A stretch of 39,760 nucleotides of DNA from Candidatus Thorarchaeota archaeon (GCA_016933575.1 JAFGAR010000007.1:1-39760); one strand, 5' to 3'; counted from the first letter of the stretch, positions 10,452 through 19,367 are shown. A program made the numbers and translations. Notes: generated by a model from the sequence alone, not told the origin.

Positions 10452-13400
10452 CTAGATCATCTCCTTGAGTCTAAGCCTAGTAGCTAGGCCAAGTGACATC
10501 ATTTCTTGTATTAGAAGTTTGAATGCATAGGAAACCACAACACTACTGATTTTTGCATTAGAACCACATATTGGACAGTAGTATTGGTCCTTATTACGGT
10601 CGTAGACTCCTATAAGGCCACACTCCTCACAGACAAGCATGTTACTCTTATCTGATTCATCGAGAAGTCTACCTTTTAGAAGAATAGCAGCTCCATGACC
10701 AATGAGTACATCACGTTCCATCTCACCAAATCGAAGACCACCTTCTCGTGCACGACCTTCGGTTGGTTGGCGAGTGAGAATCTGTACAGGTCCTCTGGCT
10801 CGGGCATGAATCTTGTCTGCAACCATATGATGTAGTTTCTGGTAGAAGATAACACCCATGAATATGTCAACCTTGAGACGTTCGCCTGTGATGCCAGAAT
10901 ACATGGTTTCTCGACCATTGTGTTTGAGACCATGTCTGCGAAGAATTTCGAAGAGTTCGTCTTCAGTTACACCACAGAATGGTGTAGCATCCTGCTGTTT
11001 GCCATCCATGCATGCAGCCTTACCAGCTACCATCTCTAGAATTTGGCCGATGGTCATTCGGCTTGGAATAGCATGTGGATTGATTAGTAAGTCTGGAACA
11101 ACACCATCCTCTGTAAAGGGTAGGTCTTGCTGTGGGACTATATATCCAATAACTCCCTTTTGTCCATGACGAGATGCATACTTATCACCAAGTTCAGGAA
11201 TCCTAAGATCACGAACTTTTACCTTTACAAGACGATTACCATCAATAGTTTCTGTAAGAATGACACTGTCTACAACACCCGCCTCACCGTGACGCACAGC
11301 TACGGAGGTTTCACGACGATTAGGTGATGATATCTCGAATTCAGAATATTCTTCAAGAAAACGAGGTGGCGAAGTTCTACCAATAAGCACGTCGCCGCCT
11401 TGTACTTCAACCTCAGTTTCAATGATGCCATCTTCACCAAGATTTCTATATGATTCTGATGCTCGATAGCCTCTCACACTACGGTCAGGAATTTCAAAAC
11501 GGTCTTCTTGACCTCCAGGGTATTTTCGTTCTTCGCTCTCATAGACTCTGGCAAAGGTACTCCTTCCAAGTCCTCTTTCAATGGAAGCCTTGTTCATAAT
11601 AAGAGCGTCTTCGATGTTATACCCTTCAAACGAGAGGATTGCAACCACAAAATTCTGTCCCGCAGGTCGCTCTTCATAACCAATGGAGTCCATGGCTCGA
11701 GTCTTTACAAGTGGAACCTGTGGGTAGTGGAAGAAATGAGATCTTGTATCTGCACGGAATCGGAAATTAGCTGCAGGAACCCCTACGGATTGCTTCGCCA
11801 TACCAGCCATGTACACATTACGAGGCGACTGGTTTCTCTCCGGGAAGGGTATTAGGGCAGCGGAAATGCCCAGAAGTGTTGATGGTACAATCTCTAGGTG
11901 TGTTGTGTTGGGTCCAATGTTTTCTGGGTACATTGCTATTAGCGTGTTTTCTTCTTCTTCTGCATCAATGAACTCAACAATACCATTCCTCAGCAGATCT
12001 ATGAAGGTCCATTCTCCATCAGTAATCATTCGTAGATGTTCCTCAGTCAAGCGACTCTTTCCGTTCTCTACAATAATGACTGGTCGTCTGACTCTACCAG
12101 CGTCACAATTGACTTGGACTTCATGTGTGTCCTCATAATAGGCAACATTGGTCTGATTGTCAATCTCACCAGCACGACGTTTCTGACGAAGCGCCTTAAC
12201 TAGTACCTGTGGCGCCGGATGAATTCCAACAAGACGACCATTGAGGAAGACATCAGCACCCTTTCTTCCACGCTTTCCATGGAGCTTCTCAATAGGTTCA
12301 ACTTCTGCCTTCAACATGGTTCGTTCAATTACATCTTCATCAGTACCAACCGATATGTAAGCCATCATGGCGATGTTCTTCACAAGCCCACAGTTTGGTC
12401 CTTCAGGCGTTTCATTAGGACATATCTTTCCCCAGTGTGTTGAGTGAAGGTCACGTGCTTCGAAGTGAGGTTGTGACCGTGAAAGCGGGGACACAACTCT
12501 ACGTAGATGTGAGAGTGATGATATGTAGTTAGTCCGATCTAGAAGCTGGGACACACCTGCCTTGCCACCGACCCAATTGCCTGTAGCAAGAGCATGCTTC
12601 AATCTCTGTGTGATTACATCAGCTCTCACTGCAGTTCTAATGTTTGGCTTACGTCCACGAACTGCGGTACGTTCAAGCTGATATTTGATATCTCGGGTGA
12701 GTGAATAGAGTGCAACTCTGAAGAGTGACATCAATAGATCGCCTGAGAGCTTGAGACGTTTGTTTGCATAGTGGTCTTTGTCATCTTGGGCACGATTCCC
12801 AAGGACTAATTCTAGTAGTCTCTCTACCATCTGACCAAGATAGTATGCTTTCTGGAGTCGACTATCATCTTCGGTCCCGATGTGTGGAAGCAAGTACCTA
12901 TCAAGTACCTTTTCAGCTCTAGCCAGACGGTACTCCTTTGTCTGACCCACTGCTACACGCTTTCCAATAAAGTCGAGAGCATTGACCCTTGTTGATCCTT
13001 CTTCTTCATCTCGAGCAGCGTTGATTGGTGCAGATTGTTCAATGGTGACAATCAGTTCATTTCTGAGTTCATCATCATCTGAGATGACATCAACTATCTC
13101 TCTATCAGACTCTAACCCAAGAGCTTTCATGAGAATTGCAAGAGGAATCTTACCAGGAACAGAGGGGAATGATACTCTTAGTTCACCAGTTCTCTTGCGT
13201 TCGATTGTAACGGGAGCTCTGAAACCTCTTGATGTTGAGAAGACTTTTGCAATGTGAGTGAAACTCGAACTTTTGCTTGCCTCTTCGATAAGAATCCTGT
13301 TTGGCGCCAAATCTTCCTGTGTAACTAGTACACGCTCAGACCCGTTGATTATAAAGTAGCCACCGGGATCTTTGGGGTCCTCACCAAGAGCAATCAATTC

Positions 13401-13823
13401 CTGTTCAGACTTACCATGTAGATGGCATTTTTCACTTCGAAGCATAATTGGCATGTTACCAATATAGATCTTCAAAGTCTCGAGTCTTGTTGACACAGAT
13501 CCTTCTTTTCGGACGGGAGTCATGTTTAGGAATAGTTTGCTGGCGTAGGTGAGGTTCCTAATTCTAGCCTCATTGGGAGTCAGATTATGTTCACTCCCAT
13601 CTGCTTCTCTTATCGTGGGCTTACCAATCTCAATATCACCTAATTCGACAATATAGCCCTCGATCTTTGGAGTCAACTTTCCGACGCTATCTACTACCTG
13701 TTGAAGCTCCTCTCTTACGAACCGATTAAACGAGTCAAGATGTTGGCCTACTAGTCCGTAATAATCGAAAAATGCCTCTATAACAGGCCAATACTTGTCG
13801 TGCTCTTGATTACCCGATGCCAT
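10452..13823 (-). CDS. rpoB: DNA-directed RNA polymerase subunit B (RpoB, unsplit)
   Basis: The second-largest polymerase subunit, forming the protrusion, lobe, fork and wall. Motifs include GYFIINGSERVLVTQEDLAP, SRSQPHFEARDLHSTHWG with KICPNETPEGPNCGLVKN, YNIEDALIMNKAS, GDKYASRHGQKGVIG and a C-terminal zinc site with CEECG and CPICG. At 1123 residues it is one chain, not split into B' and B''. ATG 13823 is the start. In many archaea rpoH lies directly upstream; here that stretch holds only non-coding sequence and tRNA-Lys. It is followed without a gap by rpoA1. Confidence 0.99.
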   Translation of the reverse strand: MASGNQEHDKYWPVIEAFFDYYGLVGQHLDSFNRFVREELQQVVDSVGKLTPKIEGYIVELGDIEIGKPTIREADGSEHNLTPNEARIRNLTYASKLFLNMTPVRKEGSVSTRLETLKIYIGNMPIMLRSEKCHLHGKSEQELIALGEDPKDPGGYFIINGSERVLVTQEDLAPNRILIEEASKSSSFTHIAKVFSTSRGFRAPVTIERKRTGELRVSFPSVPGKIPLAILMKALGLESDREIVDVISDDDELRNELIVTIEQSAPINAARDEEEGSTRVNALDFIGKRVAVGQTKEYRLARAEKVLDRYLLPHIGTEDDSRLQKAYYLGQMVERLLELVLGNRAQDDKDHYANKRLKLSGDLLMSLFRVALYSLTRDIKYQLERTAVRGRKPNIRTAVRADVITQRLKHALATGNWVGGKAGVSQLLDRTNYISSLSHLRRVVSPLSRSQPHFEARDLHSTHWGKICPNETPEGPNCGLVKNIAMMAYISVGTDEDVIERTMLKAEVEPIEKLHGKRGRKGADVFLNGRLVGIHPAPQVLVKALRQKRRAGEIDNQTNVAYYEDTHEVQVNCDAGRVRRPVIIVENGKSRLTEEHLRMITDGEWTFIDLLRNGIVEFIDAEEEENTLIAMYPENIGPNTTHLEIVPSTLLGISAALIPFPERNQSPRNVYMAGMAKQSVGVPAANFRFRADTRSHFFHYPQVPLVKTRAMDSIGYEERPAGQNFVVAILSFEGYNIEDALIMNKASIERGLGRSTFARVYESEERKYPGGQEDRFEIPDRSVRGYRASESYRNLGEDGIIETEVEVQGGDVLIGRTSPPRFLEEYSEFEISSPNRRETSVAVRHGEAGVVDSVILTETIDGNRLVKVKVRDLRIPELGDKYASRHGQKGVIGYIVPQQDLPFTEDGVVPDLLINPHAIPSRMTIGQILEMVAGKAACMDGKQQDATPFCGVTEDELFEILRRHGLKHNGRETMYSGITGERLKVDIFMGVIFYQKLHHMVADKIHARARGPVQILTRQPTEGRAREGGLRFGEMERDVLIGHGAAILLKGRLLDESDKSNMLVCEECGLIGVYDRNKDQYYCPICGSNAKISSVVVSYAFKLLIQEMMSLGLATRLRLKEMI

Positions 13824-13840
13824 ATAATAATCACACCGTG

Positions 13841-13850
13841 AATGTATAGG
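13841..13850 (-). promoter_or_regulatory. TATA-like box of rpoB, placed for a nearly leaderless mRNA
   Basis: CCTATACATT lies 18-27 bases upstream of the rpoB ATG and no ribosome binding site lies between. With the usual archaeal spacing transcription would begin at or next to the start codon. The remaining sequence up to tRNA-Lys (13851-13992) holds no convincing gene. Confidence 0.4.
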
Positions 13851-13992
13851 ACGGGGGAACTACTGCTTGCATATACGCTTCCCAACGCATGGAACCCAGA
13901 AATCCGAGCTCACACATCTGCTGCAATAGCCGCCCCGTTTGTTGTTTTACTCCAGCAATGCTGCTTTTTGCCCACACTCATGACAGGGTCAT

Positions 13993-14101
13993 TGGCGGGC
14001 TCGGCGGGATTTGAACCCGCGGCCCCATCCCGAGACAAGAGAAGAATCTCTTGCTCATCAGGTTAAAAGCCTGCTGCGCTACCTAGCTGCGCCACGAGCC
14101 C
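13993..14101 (-). tRNA. tRNA-Lys (UUU) with one intron; CCA encoded
   Basis: Acceptor strands GGGCTCG and CGAGCCC pair fully, the D stem is GCGC/GCGC, the T arm is GCGGG-TTCAAAT-CCCGC, the discriminator is G73 and CCA follows in the DNA. The anticodon loop is CTTTTAA, giving UUU. The gene is about 32 bases longer than a mature tRNA. The surplus lies between the 3' side of the anticodon stem (CCTG) and the T stem and includes a perfect 7-bp hairpin CAAGAGA/TCTCTTG. I could not fix the splice borders: no placement I tried restores both pair 27-43 and a 5-base variable loop. A TATA-like AAAAAATA lies 23-31 bases upstream, at 14124-14132. Confidence 0.88.
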
Positions 14102-14402
14102 CTGATGTCTTGGCGGTTCCTGGTATTTTTTGTGGACCGTCAGTGACCCCTACATGACAACGAGTCGCATGATTGTAACTTATAGCCATGCATGAATGGG
14201 AAGCAGTGCTGCCTGAGCAAAGGACGGGGATTTTTGTAGCCATAAAAGGGTTACGATAAAACGCATAATTGGCATAACATCTAAGGACGGCTTAGCGATG
14301 TGCGCCAGAATTGTATACTCCTCGGACAGTAATAAACATTCTCAGCTCCAGATTTGAATACATACCATAAGCAAAAAGGGACAATGTGAACAACAAATAA
14401 GT
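14102..14402. other. Intergenic stretch of about 300 bases
   Basis: Between tRNA-Lys (minus) and the disrupted gene (plus). Apart from the tRNA promoter at its left end and an AATACATA element near 14358 that could serve the plus-strand gene, I see no coding frame, repeat or RNA gene. Confidence 0.5.
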
Positions 14403-15167
14403 ATGGAAAAGCCGGTAGTCGTCAAGATTAATCTTGTCCCGAACCTCTTGCAATTCGTTCTAGTGGGATTAGATGCAGCAGGGTTTTCGGATAAGGCTCC
14501 CTTGGTAGAAGATTATATTCCAAGAACGCATTTTCACCTGCTTCTGGGATTTCAAGGAAAGCCTTCGAACCAATGGCCTTCATTACTTCAGAACTATTCA
14601 ACAATCGTTGAGGATGTCCATAATCGGATATATCAGGAAAAGTGGAGTAAGATAGAACCATCCCTTCAATCAAGATAAGAGCGTCTTGAGAGAGAGTATC
14701 TTGATGGATTTGATTGGGTAAATTGGTGGGAAGAAAGAACAGGATTAAAATTCGAATACCCTAGATTTCAAGTAGAACTAATAGATGCTATGACTACTAT
14801 GGGGACTTCTCTGTTAGCTGAGAGAGATGGCTTTTATGCTCATGGTGACTCAGTAAAGTTAGTTACAATGATTTCGCATGAAGTCTGTACTCACTTATTG
14901 TTTAGTTCTGAATGTTTTCGGAATGAGAAGATCGCATCTCTGATTAGAGAAGATTTGGAGCGGTATCTTCGAGTTGTTGAAGCAGTTTCGTGGGCTACAA
15001 ATAGAGATTTGATTGATGAACTCGGTCTGAAATGGACTATGGAGAAGGCATTTGATTGGGTTGGTCCAATAAAAGAGAAAATTGCAGATTTGGTGTATGA
15101 GAAGAACCTTCGTAACTACTGGAAAATCATGAGAGAAGGATTCAAACTCATGGGTAATCAAGAATAA
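14403..15167 (+). pseudogene. Unidentified gene interrupted by an in-frame TAA
   Basis: Two open frames, 14403-14678 and 14790-15167, lie in the same frame. The 111 bases between them also read through without a stop (ERLEREYLDGFDWVNWWEER and onward, with coding-like composition), so only the TAA at 14676-14678 separates them. Restored, the product would be about 254 residues. The second part contains TMISHEVCTHLLF, which recalls a metallopeptidase helix but has HExxxH rather than HExxH, so I do not assign an activity. Alternatives are a sequencing error, a recent nonsense mutation, or two separate proteins. No ribosome binding site is obvious before ATG 14403. Family not recognised. Confidence 0.55.
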
Positions 15168-15220
15168 TCGTTCCGACAACTTTAATAGAAAATCAACAGT
15201 CGAGCCGGTCTGCTAAAGGA

Positions 15221-15357
15221 GCCCCTGTAGTGTAGTCCGGCCAATGTTGTAGAAATCCTACATCATACGGAATAGCATTCAAGACTGTCAATCCAAGTGG
15301 ATTGGCACTTGAAGCGGACCTCTTGAGACCCGGGTTCGAATCCCGGCGGGGGCGCCA
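15221..15357 (+). tRNA. tRNA-Asp (GUC) with two introns; CCA encoded
   Basis: Acceptor GCCCCTG pairs with CGGGGGC, the T arm is CCGGG-TTCGAAT-CCCGG, G73 and CCA follow. Intron 2 (about 15291-15319, 29 bases) is canonical, after position 37: the bulge-helix-bulge has bulges CA^A and AC^C around a CTGT/GCGG helix, and splicing restores stem CAAGA/TCTTG with loop CTGTCAC. Intron 1 (about 15242-15273, 32 bases) lies in the D loop: central helix TCCG/CGGA and inner helix ATGTTGTAG/CTACATCAT; removal gives D loop AGTCCGGCA. The mature tRNA would be 73 bases plus CCA. A 30-base reading of intron 1 is a less likely alternative. TTTAATA at 15181-15187 may be the promoter. Confidence 0.9.
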
Positions 15358-15371
15358 CCTTCTTCTCTGCA

Positions 15372-15560
15372 CTATTGAGATTTTTTCACTAGTTTCAGAT
15401 TTTCGTCTGTCTGTACAAAACAGATTGCAACTGAAATTAGTAACATGGCAAAAAGAATAATGAACAATGATAGATTACCAAGAACTGTCGAAGGATTTTC
15501 TAAGAGCTGGTTTGTTTGCATAATAGTAAGTAGTATGATAAGAACAATGATAATTTGCAC
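15372..15560 (-). CDS. Small membrane protein, start uncertain
   Basis: From GTG 15560 the product has 62 residues with two hydrophobic segments (about 1-14 and 29-48) and a basic C-terminus. The frame stays open about 100 bases further upstream and that part also looks coding (WYEGLKISKDEPVDTDSVAV, then DRKINDLRRVV), yet it contains no ATG, GTG or TTG; only CTG or ATT/ATC codons are available. So either a rare start is used, the sequence has an error, or the protein begins at GTG. It ends 14 bases from tRNA-Asp and is divergent from the DinB-like gene. Family not recognised. Confidence 0.5.
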   Translation of the reverse strand: MQIIIVLIILLTIMQTNQLLENPSTVLGNLSLFIILFAMLLISVAICFVQTDENLKLVKKSQ

Positions 15561-15773
15561 TACGCGTCGAAGATCATTTATTTTCCGATCCAGTACTGCT
15601 ACTGAGTCTGTATCAACTGGCTCGTCTTTGGATATTTTCAGTCCCTCATACCAAGCGATAATGTGACATTGATACCAAGATATTTACGTTTTATCGTTCT
15701 GTTTGTGAGTATTCAAGGAGTTAGAGTTCCATATCGGGACTCAGATAAGGGAAGATTGTCTAGACAGTTCATT

Positions 15774-16238
15774 ATGATAGAATGCATCAGAATTCTAATT
15801 GATCACAATATAAAAACAAGAGGGCTATTACTGAGAGCTATTGAGAATCTTGGTCAGGATGCATTCATGAAGGATTTAGGAGTAGGAAGAAGGTCTCTTA
15901 GAAATATACTGATACATCTAGTGGAAACCGAGATATATTGGGTGTCAGTACTTAGAGGAACAGAATTCGAACAACTCAATCATGAGGAATTTACTACACC
16001 TGATTCCATCAGAGCATTATGGTGTGGTGTAGAAACGGAAACAAGTGAGTTTTTAGAAAATCTGAATGATGAACAGCTTCACCATGTAAAAACGGTTACT
16101 TGGGGAGAGAATACAATCAATTTCACTGTGAGAAAGGCCTTACTTCATCTTGTAACACATGAAACGCATCATCGAGGTTTGATTATTGGACTTATTAGAC
16201 AGTTGGGATTTGAACCACCTGATGTCAATATGCTATAG
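15774..16238 (+). CDS. DinB-like four-helix metal-binding protein
   Basis: A protein of about 154 residues with the DinB/YfiT four-helix bundle pattern: a first helix beginning IRILIDHNIKTRGLLLRAIE, ILIHLVETEIYWVSVL with the first metal histidine, and the C-terminal LLHLVTHETHHRGLIIGLIRQLG with the HxxxH pair. Relatives bind a divalent metal; many act in thiol transfer, but the partner here is unknown. I choose ATG 15774; an upstream in-frame extension to 15663 adds 37 residues unlike the family. It ends 14 bases before the SIS-domain gene, so the two are likely cotranscribed. Confidence 0.8.
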   Translation: MIECIRILIDHNIKTRGLLLRAIENLGQDAFMKDLGVGRRSLRNILIHLVETEIYWVSVLRGTEFEQLNHEEFTTPDSIRALWCGVETETSEFLENLNDEQLHHVKTVTWGENTINFTVRKALLHLVTHETHHRGLIIGLIRQLGFEPPDVNML

Positions 16239-16252
16239 GAGTGTTAGATAAA

Positions 16253-17248
16253 ATGACTGATTTCTTGGATTCGTGTTATGCCGCAATCAGAGTACAAGAA
16301 AAATCAATTGCAGATACATTAGAGAGTATAGATGAGATAGGTATCAACCTTCGAACAAAACGACGTATCGTTCTAGTTGGCGCAGGTGATTCATATGCCG
16401 TATCTGAATATGGAAAATGGACGTTCTTGGCTGTAGATTTAAACGCATTGTCAATATCACCAACAGAGATAATGGATATACCATTGGACAGCAAGTGCCT
16501 TATAATTGGGGTTACTGCATCTGGCAGAAGTCTTTCAACTATTGATGCAATACAAGAAGCAAGGAAAAAAGGAGCTGAAGTTGTCGTTCTGACTGATAAT
16601 AAGGGTGGCAAAGCTGTAGAAGATGCTACAGAGGTATGGATTACAAAAGCGCACGTTGATTCATATAATGTGAGCCCAGCCTCTCCAACAACCACAGCTA
16701 TGGCATATCTTCTAAAAGTTGCTGCTCTGCAAAATAGTAGTATTCAGAGAGATTTACTATCAGATATTGATAATCTGATAGGAAACGGTTTAAAAATGCT
16801 GGAATGGGCGGAAATCGAAGGCGCGGCTATCTCGAAAATGGTGTCTGTGGGTAGACCTCTGTACATGATTTCAGATGGCCCAAATTATGTAGCTGCTCAG
16901 ATTGGGATGATGAAATTTGATGAGTTCTCTATAATCAAAGGTCTTGTAGCCCTCAGAGAGGATTTTTGCCACCATCATGTGTTTGGAATCGATGAAATGG
17001 ACCAAGCAGTCCTGATATCATGCAGTCCCATTACAACAGACGATGAGAGATACATGAATGTCCTTTTGGGAGTGCTTAAAATGAAAGCCTATCATCTTCA
17101 TAATGACCTCGGTCTTAAGACATCTCTTGCTCAGGCGATTCCAAATACAATCGCACTTCAAATTGCATCACACAGAGTAGTTCGTAGAATAAATCCTCAC
17201 TTGAGTGGATTCAAGCTACCCCATGCCAAGGCATTCAAAATCTATTAG
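16253..17248 (+). CDS. SIS-domain protein (sugar isomerase-like)
   Basis: 331 residues with two SIS (phosphosugar-binding) domains. The first has RIVLVGAGDSYAVSEYGK and LIIGVTASGRSLSTIDAI, with the Ser/Thr-rich phosphosugar loop, and VVVLTDNKGG; the second has PLYMISDGPNYVAAQIGMMKF. The layout resembles the isomerase half of glucosamine-6-phosphate synthase, without a glutaminase domain. HHHVFGIDEMDQAVLI may carry active-site histidines. The substrate is not known. GGAG lies 11 bases before ATG 16253; a GTG at 16241 is also in frame. It forms a likely operon with the DinB-like gene. Confidence 0.82.
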   Translation: MTDFLDSCYAAIRVQEKSIADTLESIDEIGINLRTKRRIVLVGAGDSYAVSEYGKWTFLAVDLNALSISPTEIMDIPLDSKCLIIGVTASGRSLSTIDAIQEARKKGAEVVVLTDNKGGKAVEDATEVWITKAHVDSYNVSPASPTTTAMAYLLKVAALQNSSIQRDLLSDIDNLIGNGLKMLEWAEIEGAAISKMVSVGRPLYMISDGPNYVAAQIGMMKFDEFSIIKGLVALREDFCHHHVFGIDEMDQAVLISCSPITTDDERYMNVLLGVLKMKAYHLHNDLGLKTSLAQAIPNTIALQIASHRVVRRINPHLSGFKLPHAKAFKIY

Positions 17249-17300
17249 TTTTCTACCTCCAAGGGAAGATGTATCAAGGCATTAGTATTTGTGAACAATT

Positions 17301-18260
17301 GTGACTAGCTTATTGGATCTTCTGAAAGAGAGTAATACCCTAGATAAACGTAGAGACCTCATTGAATATATACAGGCTCACTCAGATGAATTTGATGAGA
17401 TACTTGATACCGCTTTCTCGGAAGATAGTAGTTCGAAACATCGGTTGCTTGAACTTGTGGATTTTTTGAGTACTGCATTGGCAGTCAAGATTATTGAAAG
17501 AGCGGTACTAGGACAAGATGAACAGACTCGAGTGAAGGGTCTACAAGCTGCATATCGAACAAGAATTGATTCTTTGAATGACCATGTAGAACGAATACTA
17601 AGGTCTCCTGAGGAAAGATTCGAAGCCAGAAAATGGTCATTACATATCTTAGGAAGTACTGATCCAAATTACTACAGTAAATCAATTACCAGAATTGCTC
17701 GTGATTTATCAGAAGATATCGACCTGAGAAAGGAGGCAATTTTCGCGCTCACGAAAATTGTGAATGATAAAACGTTGGGAGTTCTCTGTACCCTCTTGGG
17801 AGATACTAACGCTGAAATCCGTCAATCTGGAGCTTGGGCTCTTAGCAATATTGGATCACCAGATTCGATCAATTGCCTACTAGCAGCACTTGATGATATG
17901 GACGAACATGTTAGAGATTGGGCGATCCGTGGGCTTCGGGACATGGACGATAGTCGTGCCTTACAAGGATTAGCTAACGCGATTCGTTGTAGTTCACCAG
18001 AAGAACAAGTAAGAATGACGCGATTAGTGATAGAAAAACGGTCTGATGTAATTCTAAGAGTAATTGTCGAATTATTGGACTCCTCAGACACCAATGTCCG
18101 GCGTACTGCAGCTTGGGCACTGAGTGTATCGCCATACCCACCAGCTGCACCTAGTCTGAAAATGCTTCTTGATGATGCTGATGAGCAGACTCGTGACTAT
18201 GCAAGAATAGGTCTAATCCGAAGTGGAGGCATTGACCCATCAGATTTGCGACTGATATAG
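17301..18260 (+). CDS. HEAT-repeat protein
   Basis: 319 residues of alpha-helical repeats. Clear HEAT/PBS-lyase units are ALTKIVNDKTLGVLCTLLGD, IRQSGAWALSNIGSPDSINC, VRDWAIRGLRDMDDSRAL and VRRTAAWALSVSPYPPAAPS, each about 31 residues, so the protein is a solenoid for binding another protein. The N-terminal third is less regular. The start is GTG 17301 with no strong ribosome binding site. It follows the SIS gene by about 50 bases on the same strand, so it may serve as its scaffold or regulator, but this rests on position only. It converges on the SDR gene with only five bases between stops. Confidence 0.82.
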   Translation: MTSLLDLLKESNTLDKRRDLIEYIQAHSDEFDEILDTAFSEDSSSKHRLLELVDFLSTALAVKIIERAVLGQDEQTRVKGLQAAYRTRIDSLNDHVERILRSPEERFEARKWSLHILGSTDPNYYSKSITRIARDLSEDIDLRKEAIFALTKIVNDKTLGVLCTLLGDTNAEIRQSGAWALSNIGSPDSINCLLAALDDMDEHVRDWAIRGLRDMDDSRALQGLANAIRCSSPEEQVRMTRLVIEKRSDVILRVIVELLDSSDTNVRRTAAWALSVSPYPPAAPSLKMLLDDADEQTRDYARIGLIRSGGIDPSDLRLI

Positions 18261-18265
18261 ACTCC

Positions 18266-19033
18266 TCACATCATACCCTTGTATAGACCGCCATCAATCA
18301 ATAGGAGGGCTCCATGAACATAGCTTGCAAGAGGACTCAATATGAATGCACACACATTTCCAAATTCTTTTGGAGTTCCCATTCTCCCAAGAGGTATTTT
18401 ATCTATGATGTTCTCTTCTGTGGATTCGCCCTTGGATTTTGCAGCAGCCATGAGCTGGTTAACACGATCTGTGTATATGTAACCAGGACACACTGCATTG
18501 ACTCTGATACCTTCGGGACCAATCTCATCAGACAAGGTACGCATCATCCCAATCACTGCAGGGCGTAATGCGTTTGATAGCAAGAGATTGGATATCGGTT
18601 GTTTGACTGAGATTGATGTACTGTACAGTATGGATGGACTGTCGGATTCTTTCAGCAAAGGAATAGCAGTCCTAGTCAACCGAACCGCACTCATCAATGT
18701 TAGATCCACACTCTTCAGCCAAGTTTCATCAGAAATTTCTGTGAAGGTTCCAGGAGGTGGACCTCCTGCATTCACAAAGAGTCCATCTAACTTCGATGTC
18801 TGTTCTTTTATGAAATCAAAGAGAGATTCAACGTCGACAGATTGTGAAACATCTGCAACAAAATACTGAGCTCTATTTCCCAAGGATTCCACAGCATTTT
18901 TCAGAGAACTCTCTGTTCTCCCACAGATTATCACGTTGGCTTTATCATCTACAAGAGCCTTGGCGACACTCAGACCTAACCCCTTAGAAGCGGCTGTTAC
19001 AAGAAACGTTCTTTCTTCCAGTTGAAGATTCAT
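18266..19033 (-). CDS. SDR-family protein with altered catalytic residues
   Basis: 255 residues with a Rossmann fold of the short-chain dehydrogenase type: TAASKGLGLSVAKAL (glycine-rich NAD(P) loop), ICGRTESSL, FVADVSQ, LFVNAGGPPPG (NAG motif) and the C-terminal PLASYVHGALLLIDGGLYKG. The catalytic region is unusual. Aligned to the standard Ser-x12-Tyr-x3-Lys spacing, STSISVKQPISNLLLSNALR has Ser where Tyr is expected and Arg where Lys is expected. Related archaeal and bacterial proteins with an LSNALRPAV-like segment are known to me as a subgroup annotated as 3-oxoacyl-ACP reductase-like, but their reaction is uncertain. ATG 19033 is the start. Confidence 0.88.
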   Translation of the reverse strand: MNLQLEERTFLVTAASKGLGLSVAKALVDDKANVIICGRTESSLKNAVESLGNRAQYFVADVSQSVDVESLFDFIKEQTSKLDGLFVNAGGPPPGTFTEISDETWLKSVDLTLMSAVRLTRTAIPLLKESDSPSILYSTSISVKQPISNLLLSNALRPAVIGMMRTLSDEIGPEGIRVNAVCPGYIYTDRVNQLMAAAKSKGESTEENIIDKIPLGRMGTPKEFGNVCAFILSPLASYVHGALLLIDGGLYKGMM

Positions 19034-19079
19034 GAGATGTGAGTATGTAACAGTGCAAGATAAGATACACGAATGGTAT

Positions 19080-19367
19080 CTACATTGCTTCTGGTGTTAT
19101 TGTTTTCTCTGTCTTTGCGCCTAGAGCGATTTCAAGATGGAGAAATGCAGAGCTCAATCGTTGGAACTCTTTAGGAACTTTGAAATCGCCCATACCGGTT
19201 GAATTGAGTACTCGATCAATTCTGGTTGTTGTAAGTCTATTATTTTCCTTAGAATTGAAAGATAGAAGAATCCGTGTTTCATCAGGATCAGGCATCCAAA
19301 ATACGGATGAGCACTTTATGCCATTACTATTGAGAACTTGTTTAATCTTCGCCTCGATGGTCTTCAT
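19080..19367 (-). CDS. Hypothetical protein, about 95 residues
   Basis: A small soluble protein with a mixed alpha/beta pattern (MKTIEAKIKQVLNSNG, then VFWMPDPDETRILLSFNS), no cysteines in clusters and no membrane segment. ATG 19367 is preferred over TTG 19382 because GGTG lies nine bases before it. It follows at about 50 bases upstream of the SDR gene on the same strand, so cotranscription is possible. I do not recognise the family. Confidence 0.6.
   Translation of the reverse strand: MKTIEAKIKQVLNSNGIKCSSVFWMPDPDETRILLSFNSKENNRLTTTRIDRVLNSTGMGDFKVPKEFQRLSSAFLHLEIALGAKTEKTITPEAM

Noticed and set aside
13893..13965. Minus-strand 23-codon frame starting MSVGKKQHCW upstream of rpoB
   Set aside because: Too short, no ribosome binding site, and unlike rpoH, which I looked for there.
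13952..13967. Plus-strand hairpin CAGCAATGCTG followed by CTTTTT
   Set aside because: No plus-strand gene precedes it, so a terminator role has no basis.
13842..14066. Plus-strand frame of 74 codons upstream of rpoB
   Set aside because: It runs through antisense tRNA-Lys and has no ribosome binding site.
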